A stretch of 32,038 bases of DNA from Flavobacteriaceae bacterium. Lineage in GTDB: Bacteria; Bacteroidota; Bacteroidia; Flavobacteriales; Flavobacteriaceae. The stretch covers positions 1 to 32,038 of the forward strand of contig QXZR01000080.1 in the NCBI GenBank assembly GCA_009886265.1, in the 5' to 3' direction. Positions 18,686-26,547 of this stretch are shown here, piece by piece. The translations under genes and the position numbers were made by a program. Under the pieces are notes generated by a model. The model was not told the origin of the DNA. It was given only the letters and a program-made list of their open reading frames with translations, and did no database searches. Positions within the stretch are counted from its first letter, which is position 1. Every line of letters starts with the position of its first letter.

Positions 18686-19005
18686 GCTTTATAAAGAGAT
18701 TGGGTTATTATTTGGGCGGCTTTTCAGTTGGACTCATATTTTTGTTTTTCTTTTTTAATGGAAAAAGAACACAGTGTAACTACAGTCCATCAGCACGGGT
18801 TAAAAGTGATATTCAAAAGAAGGAATGGGTGTTTGAAAACGACTTCTACCTCATCCAAGACACCTTGCAATGGTTTGCTCGAACAACCGTGGATTTTAGC
18901 GAGAGTAACATTGGCAAAGATTCTTGCAATGTTTATATCATGGAAATTGATGACAAGGTATTTTCAATCAAAAAATGTACAGATACGGCCTACTTTAGCC
19001 GTTGA
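18682..19005 (+). CDS. Small membrane-anchored protein of unknown function
   Basis: The 107-residue protein begins with a cationic N-terminus and a single transmembrane helix (about 9-26, YLGGFSVGLIFLFFFFNG), followed by a soluble domain with cysteines at 32, 82 and 98. The N-terminal pattern resembles small DUF4258-type proteins that I recall near tsaE in other Flavobacteria; that is recollection, not a search result. It is translationally coupled to tsaE through an ATGA overlap. Its 3' end overlaps the convergent proline dehydrogenase gene by 11 nt. No catalytic motif is evident. Confidence 0.7.
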   Translation: MSFIKRLGYYLGGFSVGLIFLFFFFNGKRTQCNYSPSARVKSDIQKKEWVFENDFYLIQDTLQWFARTTVDFSESNIGKDSCNVYIMEIDDKVFSIKKCTDTAYFSR

Positions 19006-20155
19006 TTTTTCTGCGCTGCAGTTCTTTTTTTAACATCATACATTCTTGTAGTGTCTGCGATTTCATAGCGCTGTTCTCTAGAGCGCGTCTAATCAAATAT
19101 GGTACGGCCTGCTCCAAAGGTCCAAAGGGCACATATTTAAAGACATTGGCGCCTTGTTCTGCAAGAGAAAAGGAAATATAATCTCGCATGCCATACAGTT
19201 GACTAAACCATAGATTGGCATTCCCTAATGGAATATTGTTTTTAAAACAGTAGTCAACCACCCAATTGATATCCGATTGGTTGTGTGTAGCCACGATGCA
19301 GAAATGCCTGTTTAAGACTTGCATGGCGTTTTGCAAGGCATCTCTGTATTGAACATCCGTTGCATCTTTGGTTTCGCAGACGGGGGCACTTATTTTTAAT
19401 GCTGCAGCCCTGCTGCGTTCTTTTTCCATATAAGCACCTCTGACGAGTTTTACACCCAACACATATCCCTTTTCATCAGCATCTTTCAAAAGGCGTTTAA
19501 AAACGAGGTTTCTGTCTTTTAAATACAATTGAATGGTTAAGGCAACAACAATTTTATCGCAGTTATATTTCACAAGCAAAGGCAATACCAATAGGTCCAC
19601 GCCATCTTGTATCCAGCTTTCTTCCGCATCAATCATCAATACAACAGCTGCTTGAGCTGCTGCAGCTGCCAATTGCTCAAAACGCTGTTGCATGGCAGTC
19701 CAAATAAGCTGTTCACTTGTTGTAAGCTTATGCCCCGCCCCCATTTTTTGGTATAATTTAAAGAAGCCTATGGCACTGGGCTTGACTACTGCAAACGGGT
19801 ATGCACTATTATTTTTAGCCGCTTCTATGGTTTCTAAGACAACTGCGGCATTGTGGTCGTAATCGATTGCTGATGTTGCGTGTTCGTTGGCGTAGTCCAA
19901 TACGCTGTAGACCTTGTATTGCGCAAGTTTTTCTGTCATGGATGCACAAGAAGTAACATCTTGTCCTGCACAAAACTGCTCATAACCTGTAAAACCAATA
20001 AGGTGTTTCATAGGGAAGCGAATGCTTTGTAAAAAGCGCCATACGTATAGAGAAGTGCGCACAACAAAACGCCTCGAAAGTAAACGGAACAAAAAGAGCG
20101 AAGCCCTTAACTCTCGGGTAGATTTGTGCGGATATTGAGGTAATATATGGTGCAA
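18995..20155 (-). CDS. Proline dehydrogenase
   Basis: This monofunctional FAD-dependent enzyme oxidises proline to pyrroline-5-carboxylate. Diagnostic segments are LGVKLVRGAYMEKER, VATHNQSD, QLYGMRDYISFSLAEQGANVFKYVPFGP and VPYLIRRALENS, the last with the paired arginines that bind proline carboxylate. The family N-terminus (STRELRASLFLFRLLSR aligning with SDxELxRAxxLFxxI-type sequence) lies before the first ATG codon (Met49). The best start is therefore TTG at 20155, giving 386 residues; the frame has no other start codon back to an upstream stop. The aldehyde dehydrogenase half of the pathway is not in the window. Confidence 0.92.
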   Translation of the reverse strand: MHHILPQYPHKSTRELRASLFLFRLLSRRFVVRTSLYVWRFLQSIRFPMKHLIGFTGYEQFCAGQDVTSCASMTEKLAQYKVYSVLDYANEHATSAIDYDHNAAVVLETIEAAKNNSAYPFAVVKPSAIGFFKLYQKMGAGHKLTTSEQLIWTAMQQRFEQLAAAAAQAAVVLMIDAEESWIQDGVDLLVLPLLVKYNCDKIVVALTIQLYLKDRNLVFKRLLKDADEKGYVLGVKLVRGAYMEKERSRAAALKISAPVCETKDATDVQYRDALQNAMQVLNRHFCIVATHNQSDINWVVDYCFKNNIPLGNANLWFSQLYGMRDYISFSLAEQGANVFKYVPFGPLEQAVPYLIRRALENSAMKSQTLQECMMLKKELQRRKING

Positions 20156-20233
20156 ATAATGATTATTTAAAACATCAAGTACTTCTCAAAATTAGGAAAA
20201 TAAACCAAAAAGGCAGTACTTTCGCCAACTGAT

Positions 20234-21286
20234 ATGGTTGTCAAGACAAAACATAGTGAAGTTATTTTTGGATCGGATTGTTGGGATGCACTCAATAGTT
20301 GTGTTAATGCCAATGCTTACTCCGATGTTTTTGTGTTGACAGACAACAATACCAGCTTGCATTGTTTGCCATACGCCAACACCAAGATTCAATTCGAATA
20401 CAAGACGCTTGAAATGCAAGCAGGTGAAGAAAACAAACACATTCAAAGCTGCGTTTCGCTTTGGGATAGCCTATCTGAAATGGGGGCCGATCGAAAAAGC
20501 TTACTTATCAACATTGGTGGTGGTGTAGTTACCGATTTAGGGGGGTTTGTCGCATGTACCTTTAAACGTGGCATTGACTTTATCAATATCCCTACTTCAT
20601 TGCTAGCGATGGTAGATGCTTCTGTTGGCGGTAAAACGGGAATTGACTTGGGTGCACTTAAAAATCAAGTGGGTATTATTAGAGAGCCTAAAATGGTACT
20701 TGTTGATACCGATTTCTTGGGAACCTTACCCGATTCAGAATACCGAAGTGGCTATGCCGAAATGCTCAAACATGGACTTATTCAAGAGCCTGCTTATTTT
20801 GAAGCACTAAGTTGTTTTTTAGACAAAGAGGCGATACTACCGCACATACATCACTCTGTTGGGGTTAAGGCTAAAGTAGTCTCTGAGGATATTGACGAGC
20901 AAGGATTACGTAAGATTTTAAACTTTGGTCATACCCTCGGTCATGCTGTAGAATCCCATTTTTTAACAGCTCAGAACAAAACCAGATTGCTGCACGGCGA
21001 AGCCATTGCAATTGGGATGATATTGGAAGCTTTTCTCTCTGTTAAGGTATCAGGGCTGTCACTAGATGAGGCACGTAAAATTAAACGTGTTTTTAATGGT
21101 ATTTACCCTAAGGTTTCTTTTGACAATGAAACAATTACAGAAGTAATAAAAATGCTTACACACGATAAGAAAAACGAAAATGGCAATGTGCTATTTGTGC
21201 TTTTGAAATCTATAGGTGAACCTGTTTGGAACCAATCAGCTTCAGAGGAACTTATCCTTGAAGCTTTTGATTTCTATCAGAATTAG
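20234..21286 (+). CDS. aroB: 3-dehydroquinate synthase
   Basis: AroB converts DAHP to 3-dehydroquinate, the second step of the shikimate pathway, using NAD and a divalent metal. The NAD-binding loop NIGGGVVTDLGGFVA and the PTSLLAMVDASVGGKTGID signature are intact. Metal ligands lie in GYAEMLKHGL, NFGHTLGHAVE and LLHGEAIAIGM. It has 350 residues. It is monocistronic, divergent from proline dehydrogenase across about 80 bp. An imperfect -7 box TACTTTCG lies 9 nt before the ATG. The last 4 nt overlap the end of ppc tail-to-tail. Confidence 0.97.
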   Translation: MVVKTKHSEVIFGSDCWDALNSCVNANAYSDVFVLTDNNTSLHCLPYANTKIQFEYKTLEMQAGEENKHIQSCVSLWDSLSEMGADRKSLLINIGGGVVTDLGGFVACTFKRGIDFINIPTSLLAMVDASVGGKTGIDLGALKNQVGIIREPKMVLVDTDFLGTLPDSEYRSGYAEMLKHGLIQEPAYFEALSCFLDKEAILPHIHHSVGVKAKVVSEDIDEQGLRKILNFGHTLGHAVESHFLTAQNKTRLLHGEAIAIGMILEAFLSVKVSGLSLDEARKIKRVFNGIYPKVSFDNETITEVIKMLTHDKKNENGNVLFVLLKSIGEPVWNQSASEELILEAFDFYQN

Positions 21287-23856
21287 GCAGAATTTCTACT
21301 TGCGTTGATATTTCCAAACAACGAACGCGTAACCATTTTCTCCATTACATCACGCTCTATTGCACTCAGTTTACTGTTTTGAATGGTCAACAAGGCATAC
21401 TGTTGAATGGTTAGCAAGGGTTGTACAATCTCCTCACGTATGTGAATAGAAGCCTTTCCTTCCGGCTGATCCTCCATGAGACTGTCCATTTCTGTTAGTT
21501 TGAGGATGTAGTCCTTTGAACGCAGATATTCCTCATAAATCAATTTCCAAAAGGCGCCGTATTCAGGATCTTTCTCCATATAAGCCGTTAATTTGAAAAA
21601 GGATTTTTGCAAACTCATCATGGAATTTGATATCAAGGTTCTAAAGAAGGCATTGTTGTTATACAATTGCTTTGCTTTATCAAAATCTCCTACATTATCT
21701 AGGCTTTCCAAGGCAGTACCCACACCAAAAAATCCAGGTACATTTTGCTTCAACTGGCTCCAGCTGCCCACAAAGGGTATGGCGCGCAATGCAGAAAAAT
21801 CCAATGATTTGCTAGATTTACGCTTAGATGGACGTGACCCAATATTAGTTTTGGCGTAGTATTGAAGTGTACTCATGTGCTCCAAGTAAGACAAAAACTT
21901 AGGATGTGCTTTAAAATTCTTGTAGGCCTCGTAACTAACTTCAGCAAGTTGTGTCATGGTTTTTCTGTCTTCGTCGTTTAAAACGGATGAATCCGATGCA
22001 AACAAGCGATTGGAAATACCAGAGCTTAAGAGTTGTTCTAGGTTATAGCGACAGGTATCAAAAGTGCCAAAATTGGAACTGATGGTTTGTCCTTGTACGG
22101 TGAGTTGTATTTCATCTGCTTCAACGCTATTGCCCATAGATGCGTAGAACTGGTGTGTATTACCACCGCCACGTGCCGGTGGGCCACCACGACCATCAAA
22201 AAAGGCAACATTGATACCGTATTTACGAGAAATAGCTGTCAGCTCTTCTTTGGCTTTAAAAATACTCCAGTTGGCCATCAAGTAGCCTCCATCTTTGGTT
22301 CCATCAGAGAAACCAAGCATGATGGTTTGTTTGTCTCCCCTTCTAGTCAAATGCTCGCGATATACGGGGTTTCCGTATACCTTATCCATAACAGAAACAG
22401 CTACTTCCAAATCAGGTATGGTTTCAAACAATGGAACTACATCGACACTAGGTGTTTCCCAATCACTCAAACGAATCATGGCAAAAACCTCAAATATGTT
22501 TTGTGCGGTTTGGTTGTTACTGATAATATAGCGGTTACAGCCAGCCTCACCGTTGGTTTGTTGAATTTCACGCATGGCACGAATAGATCCTAAGGCTTTG
22601 CGTACGGTTTCGTCTTCAAAGCTATCTGGATCTACATCGCCGGTTAATGAAGTAAGGAAATCAATACGCGCATCTTCTGTAGCGTTTGCATAATCAAAAC
22701 CAGCATTTGTAACACCAGTTTTATTTGTTTGCTCTAAAAGCGTTAAAAAGGCATCGTGATGAACACGAGAGTCTTGTCTAATGTCTAAGCTGGCAAAGTG
22801 ATAACCAAACACATTGACCTTTGCAATGAAATCACGTAATTCATTGGCAAACAAACCGTGATATTCCTCTTCAATCGTAACAAGTATGGATTCTAGGCTT
22901 GCTTTTAGGTCTTCAAGACTTATGGCTGGTGCCTTATCTAGTGCAAAAATGCTATCGTATAGTTTTTTCTCAACTTCTAAAACGGCCTCTTCTACTCCGG
23001 CAAAAGTTAATCTTCTGCGTAGTGTGCGAACGTCTCGGTAATAGTTCCGAATAATGCTACTACGAAGTAATTGCGCTGTCTTACGGGTAATTTTAGTGGT
23101 TACAAATGGATTTCCATCGCGGTCACCGCCAGGCCAAAAACCAAGCTTAACGGTTTGTCCCGTCAATGGCTCGTCTTTGAAAATATGACGTTGCACATAG
23201 GCCTGAATTTCGCCAATAGCAGGATAGAATACATTTGAGAGATACCATATCAAGCTTCGGGCTTCGTCTAGTGGGGTTGGTTTTTTCTTTTTAAAGAAAG
23301 GCGTTCGTCCCAATTGCGCCAACAAAAGTTTGATTTCTTGCGAATCGTTCTCTTGGATGCATTTGCCTAAATCTGTAATAATACCCAATACAGCGCCAGG
23401 ATAGAACTGTGTGGGGTGTGCTGTAAGCACTGGACGCACATTAATGTCCTGAAGCAGCGCCTTAAGTTCTTTTGATTTCTGCTTTGATTGCGCTTCTTCC
23501 TTAAGGTTACGAATTGTACCTACACCACTCATGTTGTTGACATGCGCAAAAGCAGCATCTTCAACAGCGTCAAAAAGCACTACACGTCTTTCAATAAATT
23601 GAATAAAACGGAAGAGCAAATCTATTTGCGCCTTATCTGAATAATCAGGAAAATAACGATCAAAGAAGCCTTCAACAATAGCCTTGGGGTCAAGCCCCTG
23701 CTCATAGCCTTCAACACAAGAATCGGCAAACAGCGGTAAAAGCGTTGCCGTGTTGGTTATTTTAGAATAGGGTAAGGTAGAAAATATACTGTCGTATAGT
23801 TTGAATTTGGAGAGCACGTTTTGTTCGTAACGCTCAAGTTTTGTGCGTGGGTTCAC
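21283..23856 (-). CDS. ppc: Phosphoenolpyruvate carboxylase
   Basis: This anaplerotic enzyme makes oxaloacetate from PEP and bicarbonate. Catalytic His147 is in VLTAHPTQ, and FWPGGDRDGNPFV (240-252) and GFSDGTKDGGY (515-525) are conserved. The glycine-rich loop reads FFDGRGGPPARGGG (552-565): the position of E. coli His579 is Asp554, while both arginines (556, 562) remain. The C-terminus ends RNSA rather than the canonical RNTG/QNTG. At 857 residues it is slightly shorter than the E. coli enzyme. The start is GTG (23856), 9 nt after the Lrp gene stop. These variants are probably lineage-typical, not damage. Confidence 0.96.
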   Translation of the reverse strand: MNPRTKLERYEQNVLSKFKLYDSIFSTLPYSKITNTATLLPLFADSCVEGYEQGLDPKAIVEGFFDRYFPDYSDKAQIDLLFRFIQFIERRVVLFDAVEDAAFAHVNNMSGVGTIRNLKEEAQSKQKSKELKALLQDINVRPVLTAHPTQFYPGAVLGIITDLGKCIQENDSQEIKLLLAQLGRTPFFKKKKPTPLDEARSLIWYLSNVFYPAIGEIQAYVQRHIFKDEPLTGQTVKLGFWPGGDRDGNPFVTTKITRKTAQLLRSSIIRNYYRDVRTLRRRLTFAGVEEAVLEVEKKLYDSIFALDKAPAISLEDLKASLESILVTIEEEYHGLFANELRDFIAKVNVFGYHFASLDIRQDSRVHHDAFLTLLEQTNKTGVTNAGFDYANATEDARIDFLTSLTGDVDPDSFEDETVRKALGSIRAMREIQQTNGEAGCNRYIISNNQTAQNIFEVFAMIRLSDWETPSVDVVPLFETIPDLEVAVSVMDKVYGNPVYREHLTRRGDKQTIMLGFSDGTKDGGYLMANWSIFKAKEELTAISRKYGINVAFFDGRGGPPARGGGNTHQFYASMGNSVEADEIQLTVQGQTISSNFGTFDTCRYNLEQLLSSGISNRLFASDSSVLNDEDRKTMTQLAEVSYEAYKNFKAHPKFLSYLEHMSTLQYYAKTNIGSRPSKRKSSKSLDFSALRAIPFVGSWSQLKQNVPGFFGVGTALESLDNVGDFDKAKQLYNNNAFFRTLISNSMMSLQKSFFKLTAYMEKDPEYGAFWKLIYEEYLRSKDYILKLTEMDSLMEDQPEGKASIHIREEIVQPLLTIQQYALLTIQNSKLSAIERDVMEKMVTRSLFGNINASRNSA

Positions 23857-23865
23857 AAGTTGATT

Positions 23866-24345
23866 TTAAAGGTCATTAAAAATAGTATGCATCAATCTCT
23901 TTTTGTCGTTGATGCTCTCTTCAAGAGAAATCATGGTCTCTGTACGTAGGATACCATCTATATCATCAATTTTAAAAATAATCTCTTTGGCGTGTTCTGT
24001 ACTGCGCGCACGAACCTTACAGTAAATGTTGAACTTACCTGTTGTGATGTGTGCAACTGTTACAAAAGGAATTTCGTGCAATCGCTCCAATACGTATTTC
24101 GTTTGGTGCGTCTTCTCAAGATAAATACCAACATAAGCTATAAAAGAATAGCCCATTTTGTTATAATCTAGTGTCAGCGAAGATCCTTTAATTATTCCAG
24201 CCTCTTCCATTTTGCGAACACGAACATGAACTGTACCAGCAGAGATTAACAGTCTTTTGGCAATGTCAGTGAAAGGCGTACGCATATTGTCAATTAAAAT
24301 ATCAAGTATTTGATGATCAATTTCGTCTAGTTTAAATTTCAGCAT
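23866..24345 (-). CDS. Lrp/AsnC family transcriptional regulator
   Basis: The 159-residue protein has an N-terminal AsnC-type helix-turn-helix (about 8-58, LDEIDHQILDILIDNMRTPF ... LLISAGTVHVRVRKMEEAGII). A C-terminal RAM ligand-binding domain follows (about 70-150, FIAYVGIYL ... VTVAHITTGKFNIYCKV). Members bind amino acids and assemble as octamers. It is followed 9 nt later by ppc, so regulator and PEP carboxylase are probably co-transcribed. Its targets cannot be read from sequence. Confidence 0.94.
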   Translation of the reverse strand: MLKFKLDEIDHQILDILIDNMRTPFTDIAKRLLISAGTVHVRVRKMEEAGIIKGSSLTLDYNKMGYSFIAYVGIYLEKTHQTKYVLERLHEIPFVTVAHITTGKFNIYCKVRARSTEHAKEIIFKIDDIDGILRTETMISLEESINDKKRLMHTIFNDL

Positions 24346-24359
24346 GATTGTTTTTTTTG

Positions 24360-24367
24360 CAAAGAAA
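24360..24367 (-). promoter_or_regulatory. Putative -7 element for the lrp-ppc pair
   Basis: TTTCTTTG on the minus strand matches TAnnTTTG with one mismatch and lies 14 nt before the Lrp ATG, after a long T-rich stretch. It is the best promoter candidate in the 61-bp gap after the M14 gene. Confidence 0.4.
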
Positions 24368-24406
24368 ACAAAAAAACATTGAATATTGTGTTGTTATTTC
24401 GATAAA

Positions 24407-25498
24407 TCAATGTGAATAATGTGTTAAATCTAACAATTTTAACAGTTTTCTTACGGCAGCAGTATCATCTGAAGTATCAAAATTAACGGTTTTATATTTG
24501 TTTAAGTCAATGATTTTGTGTGCGTTAAGCTGTGATAAATCACCCTTGCTGTGCAGGGTGGGCTCAAAAGTTATCTTTTCTGAAATTAATTTTTCTTGAT
24601 ACTGTACCGCCAAACTTATTTGGGTGACTTGGTATGGCACATGATGTATTAAAATATCGACATATGACTTTTCAACTTCTGGAATGCTGTCATAAGCCTT
24701 AGGTTTAAATACGTTGTTTGCAATGCAATTTAAAGCCGCTACAACAGAAAAGCCAAACCACTTTCGTGTTGTTGCCCTTGCGTAATCTTGTCCAGAATGC
24801 CCACACTCAAACAAAATGGTAGGCGTTCCTTTTGCTTGAAAACAATCGCCAACGCAGTTGGGATTGTAGGTATCGTCATAACGCCCAACCTGATTAGGTA
24901 TGTGTTGCTGTAGTTGTTCGTTCATGTGGCCAATAATCCCCATCGCCTGTTCACGTGCTTTGGTTATTGATTTGTCTGCATCGGCAGCTGGAGACAAATA
25001 AGACAACATGCATGGATTATCGTCAACCCCAAATATGGTACGTTGATCATGCAGATTAAAGCAATAATCAGGTTGAAAAGCGTCGTATACCTTAAACAAA
25101 GTAAGGGTTTCGGGCTGGGATTGTTGCTGCGCATCCCTGTTTAAGTCAATAGCGTTGGCATTAACCCGAGTATAAGCTGCTGCTCCATCAGGATTAAGCA
25201 TTGGAATCAATTGTATGGTAAAGGGTGTTAAAAGCCTTGGATTGGCTTTAAGAAAATACAGCACATCCATAATCCCTTTGGTACTGGTAGATTCATTTCC
25301 GTGCATTTGCGACCACATCAGCACCTTGATAGGGCCATTTCCCATTGTAAGTACATGTACAGGCAGTCCTTTTGCGCTAGTGCCAACTTGCTTGTGATTA
25401 AAATCGTTAAGCAAGCTTTCAATTTTTGGATACGTAATGTAGCGCCCCTCCAAAATTTGGCTTTTTAGTTCAGACTGTTGTGTTAGAAATGAAATCAT
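24407..25498 (-). CDS. M14 family zinc carboxypeptidase
   Basis: The 363-residue protein has the M14 zinc site: His66 and Glu69 in MHGNES and His150 in CFNLHDQ. Substrate-contact motifs MLNPDGA (101-107) and DLNRDAQ (118-124) are present, and the catalytic base is probably Glu231 in LFECGHSGQDYARA. There is no signal peptide, so it is likely cytoplasmic. This resembles the peptide- or amide-cleaving M14 group that precedes XRE regulators in Flavobacteria (recollection). The substrate is unknown. It is divergent from an XRE regulator, and its promoter is covered by the palindromic sites described at 25499-25561. Confidence 0.9.
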   Translation of the reverse strand: MISFLTQQSELKSQILEGRYITYPKIESLLNDFNHKQVGTSAKGLPVHVLTMGNGPIKVLMWSQMHGNESTSTKGIMDVLYFLKANPRLLTPFTIQLIPMLNPDGAAAYTRVNANAIDLNRDAQQQSQPETLTLFKVYDAFQPDYCFNLHDQRTIFGVDDNPCMLSYLSPAADADKSITKAREQAMGIIGHMNEQLQQHIPNQVGRYDDTYNPNCVGDCFQAKGTPTILFECGHSGQDYARATTRKWFGFSVVAALNCIANNVFKPKAYDSIPEVEKSYVDILIHHVPYQVTQISLAVQYQEKLISEKITFEPTLHSKGDLSQLNAHKIIDLNKYKTVNFDTSDDTAAVRKLLKLLDLTHYSH

Positions 25499-25561
25499 GT
25501 TTGCAAATGTAAACGCTTATTAGTTTCCAATTGTAAACTAGATTAATTTATTATTGTAAAC
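25499..25561. promoter_or_regulatory. Three operator-like palindromes over the M14 promoter
   Basis: Three sites fit the consensus GTTTACAATTGTAAAC: 25499-25514 (14/16), 25523-25538 (15/16) and 25546-25561 (13/16), starting 24 and 23 bp apart. The middle one extends to a 20-bp near-palindrome (25521-25540) with 18 symmetric positions. The first contains the M14 -7 box TACATTTG (minus strand, 25511-25504), which ends 5 nt before the M14 ATG. The second lies over the likely -33 region. The neighbouring XRE regulator is the natural candidate ligand; that is inference. Confidence 0.7.
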
Positions 25562-25733
25562 AAAATAGCTGCTAAAACCCTTTAAATTGTTACAAAAGTA
25601 ATTCAATATATATAAATACTATTTAAATCACTGTAAATAAGTAGGTTGAAACAATAATATAAAGTAACACTTCGGTTTTTGTGTAGCCATATTATTTTAT
25701 ATATTTGATGATATCATTAGATTAATATTAATA
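25562..25733. other. AT-rich core of the M14/XRE intergenic region with the XRE promoter
   Basis: The stretch has no open frame. A good plus-strand promoter is visible: TTTG at 25678-25681 and TATATTTG at 25700-25707, 18 nt apart, giving a 5' UTR of roughly 35-40 nt before the XRE ATG. An additional degenerate half-site, ATTGTTACAA (25586-25595), resembles the flanking operators. Confidence 0.6.
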
Positions 25734-25749
25734 TTTTACAATTGTAACC
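25734..25749. promoter_or_regulatory. Operator-like palindrome at the XRE gene start
   Basis: TTTTACAATTGTAACC matches GTTTACAATTGTAAAC at 14 of 16 positions. The core TTACAATTGTAA (25736-25747) is a perfect 12-bp palindrome. It abuts the XRE ATG at 25750, lies downstream of the predicted transcription start, and would suit a roadblock or autorepression site. Confidence 0.68.
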
Positions 25750-26157
25750 ATGGGTATTGTTGAACGAATTAAACAACTGATGCACGACAATGAGTTGAGC
25801 GCAGCCGCTTTTGCCGACACTATTGGTGTACAGCGTTCTTCCATTTCACACATCCTTTCTGAACGCAATAAGCCTAGCTTAGACTTTATTCTTAAAATAC
25901 TCCACGCCTACCCTAGCGTTTCGGTTGAATGGCTCCTCAAGGGTATTAAATCCAAAAATGCAGTTGTCACGCCGGTAAGAAATTATGAAGACATCGCTAC
26001 AGATCTTCAAGAGGAGGTGAAACCTGCTGAAATTCCAGTACCAAAAAGTACTCCCTCAGAAGATATAATTCATAAATCAACCACCTCAAAGCAGGTTGAG
26101 CGTATAATTGTGTGTTATAACGACGGTACTTCCAGTACCTACCTCAATAAAAATTGA
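25750..26157 (+). CDS. XRE-family helix-turn-helix transcriptional regulator
   Basis: The 135-residue protein has a lambda-repressor-like HTH (about 3-65: VERIKQLMHDNELSAAAFAD, then VQRSSISHILSERNKPSLDF). A flexible, Pro/Ser/Thr-rich linker (about 70-115) follows, then a short C-terminal block KQVERIIVCYNDGTSSTY. That block resembles the C-terminus of other Bacteroidota XRE proteins I recall; its role is unknown and it lacks peptidase or cupin motifs. It is divergent from the M14 peptidase and flanked by matching palindromes, suggesting control of both genes. A lipoprotein and a TerC gene follow on the same strand after 12 nt. Confidence 0.9.
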   Translation: MGIVERIKQLMHDNELSAAAFADTIGVQRSSISHILSERNKPSLDFILKILHAYPSVSVEWLLKGIKSKNAVVTPVRNYEDIATDLQEEVKPAEIPVPKSTPSEDIIHKSTTSKQVERIIVCYNDGTSSTYLNKN

Positions 26158-26169
26158 TATTTTTGAAGC

Positions 26170-26547
26170 ATGAGGAATGTTTTTGTCACTACCCTATTGC
26201 TTTTCTGTGTTTCTTGTTTCAGTCCTGAGCGTAATTGTACTGAATTTAAAATAGGAAAATTCCGTTTTACTTCGATAGTTCTCGGAGATACGCTTACCAC
26301 GCAGTTTGTCAGAACAGACAGTATAGAAGTAGATTATTACCTCAATCGTGTGGACAGCTCCAGTGTACGTTGGCTAAATGACTGCGAATGCATCGTAAAA
26401 AAGCTACGTCCCCTCTCCTACCAAGACTCAAAATCTGTGCATATGAAGATTTTAACCACTACGTCAAACACCTATACGTTTGAGTATAACCTGGTTGGAG
26501 ACACCAAAAACAAACAACGTGGTACTGTTACCAAAATAAGCGACTAA
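26170..26547 (+). CDS. Small lipoprotein of unknown function
   Basis: The 125-residue protein has a signal peptide ending in a lipobox (LLFCVSC, lipidated Cys about 16). The mature domain carries FVRTDSIEVDYYLNRVDSSSVRWLNDCECIVKKLRP and SVHMKILTTTSN, with several cysteines. I recall similar small flavobacterial lipoproteins being labelled DNA topoisomerase IV in databases, probably from proximity to parC/parE; nothing in this sequence resembles a topoisomerase. It overlaps the TerC start by one base (TAATG) and is probably co-transcribed with the XRE regulator. Confidence 0.8.
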   Translation: MRNVFVTTLLLFCVSCFSPERNCTEFKIGKFRFTSIVLGDTLTTQFVRTDSIEVDYYLNRVDSSSVRWLNDCECIVKKLRPLSYQDSKSVHMKILTTTSNTYTFEYNLVGDTKNKQRGTVTKISD

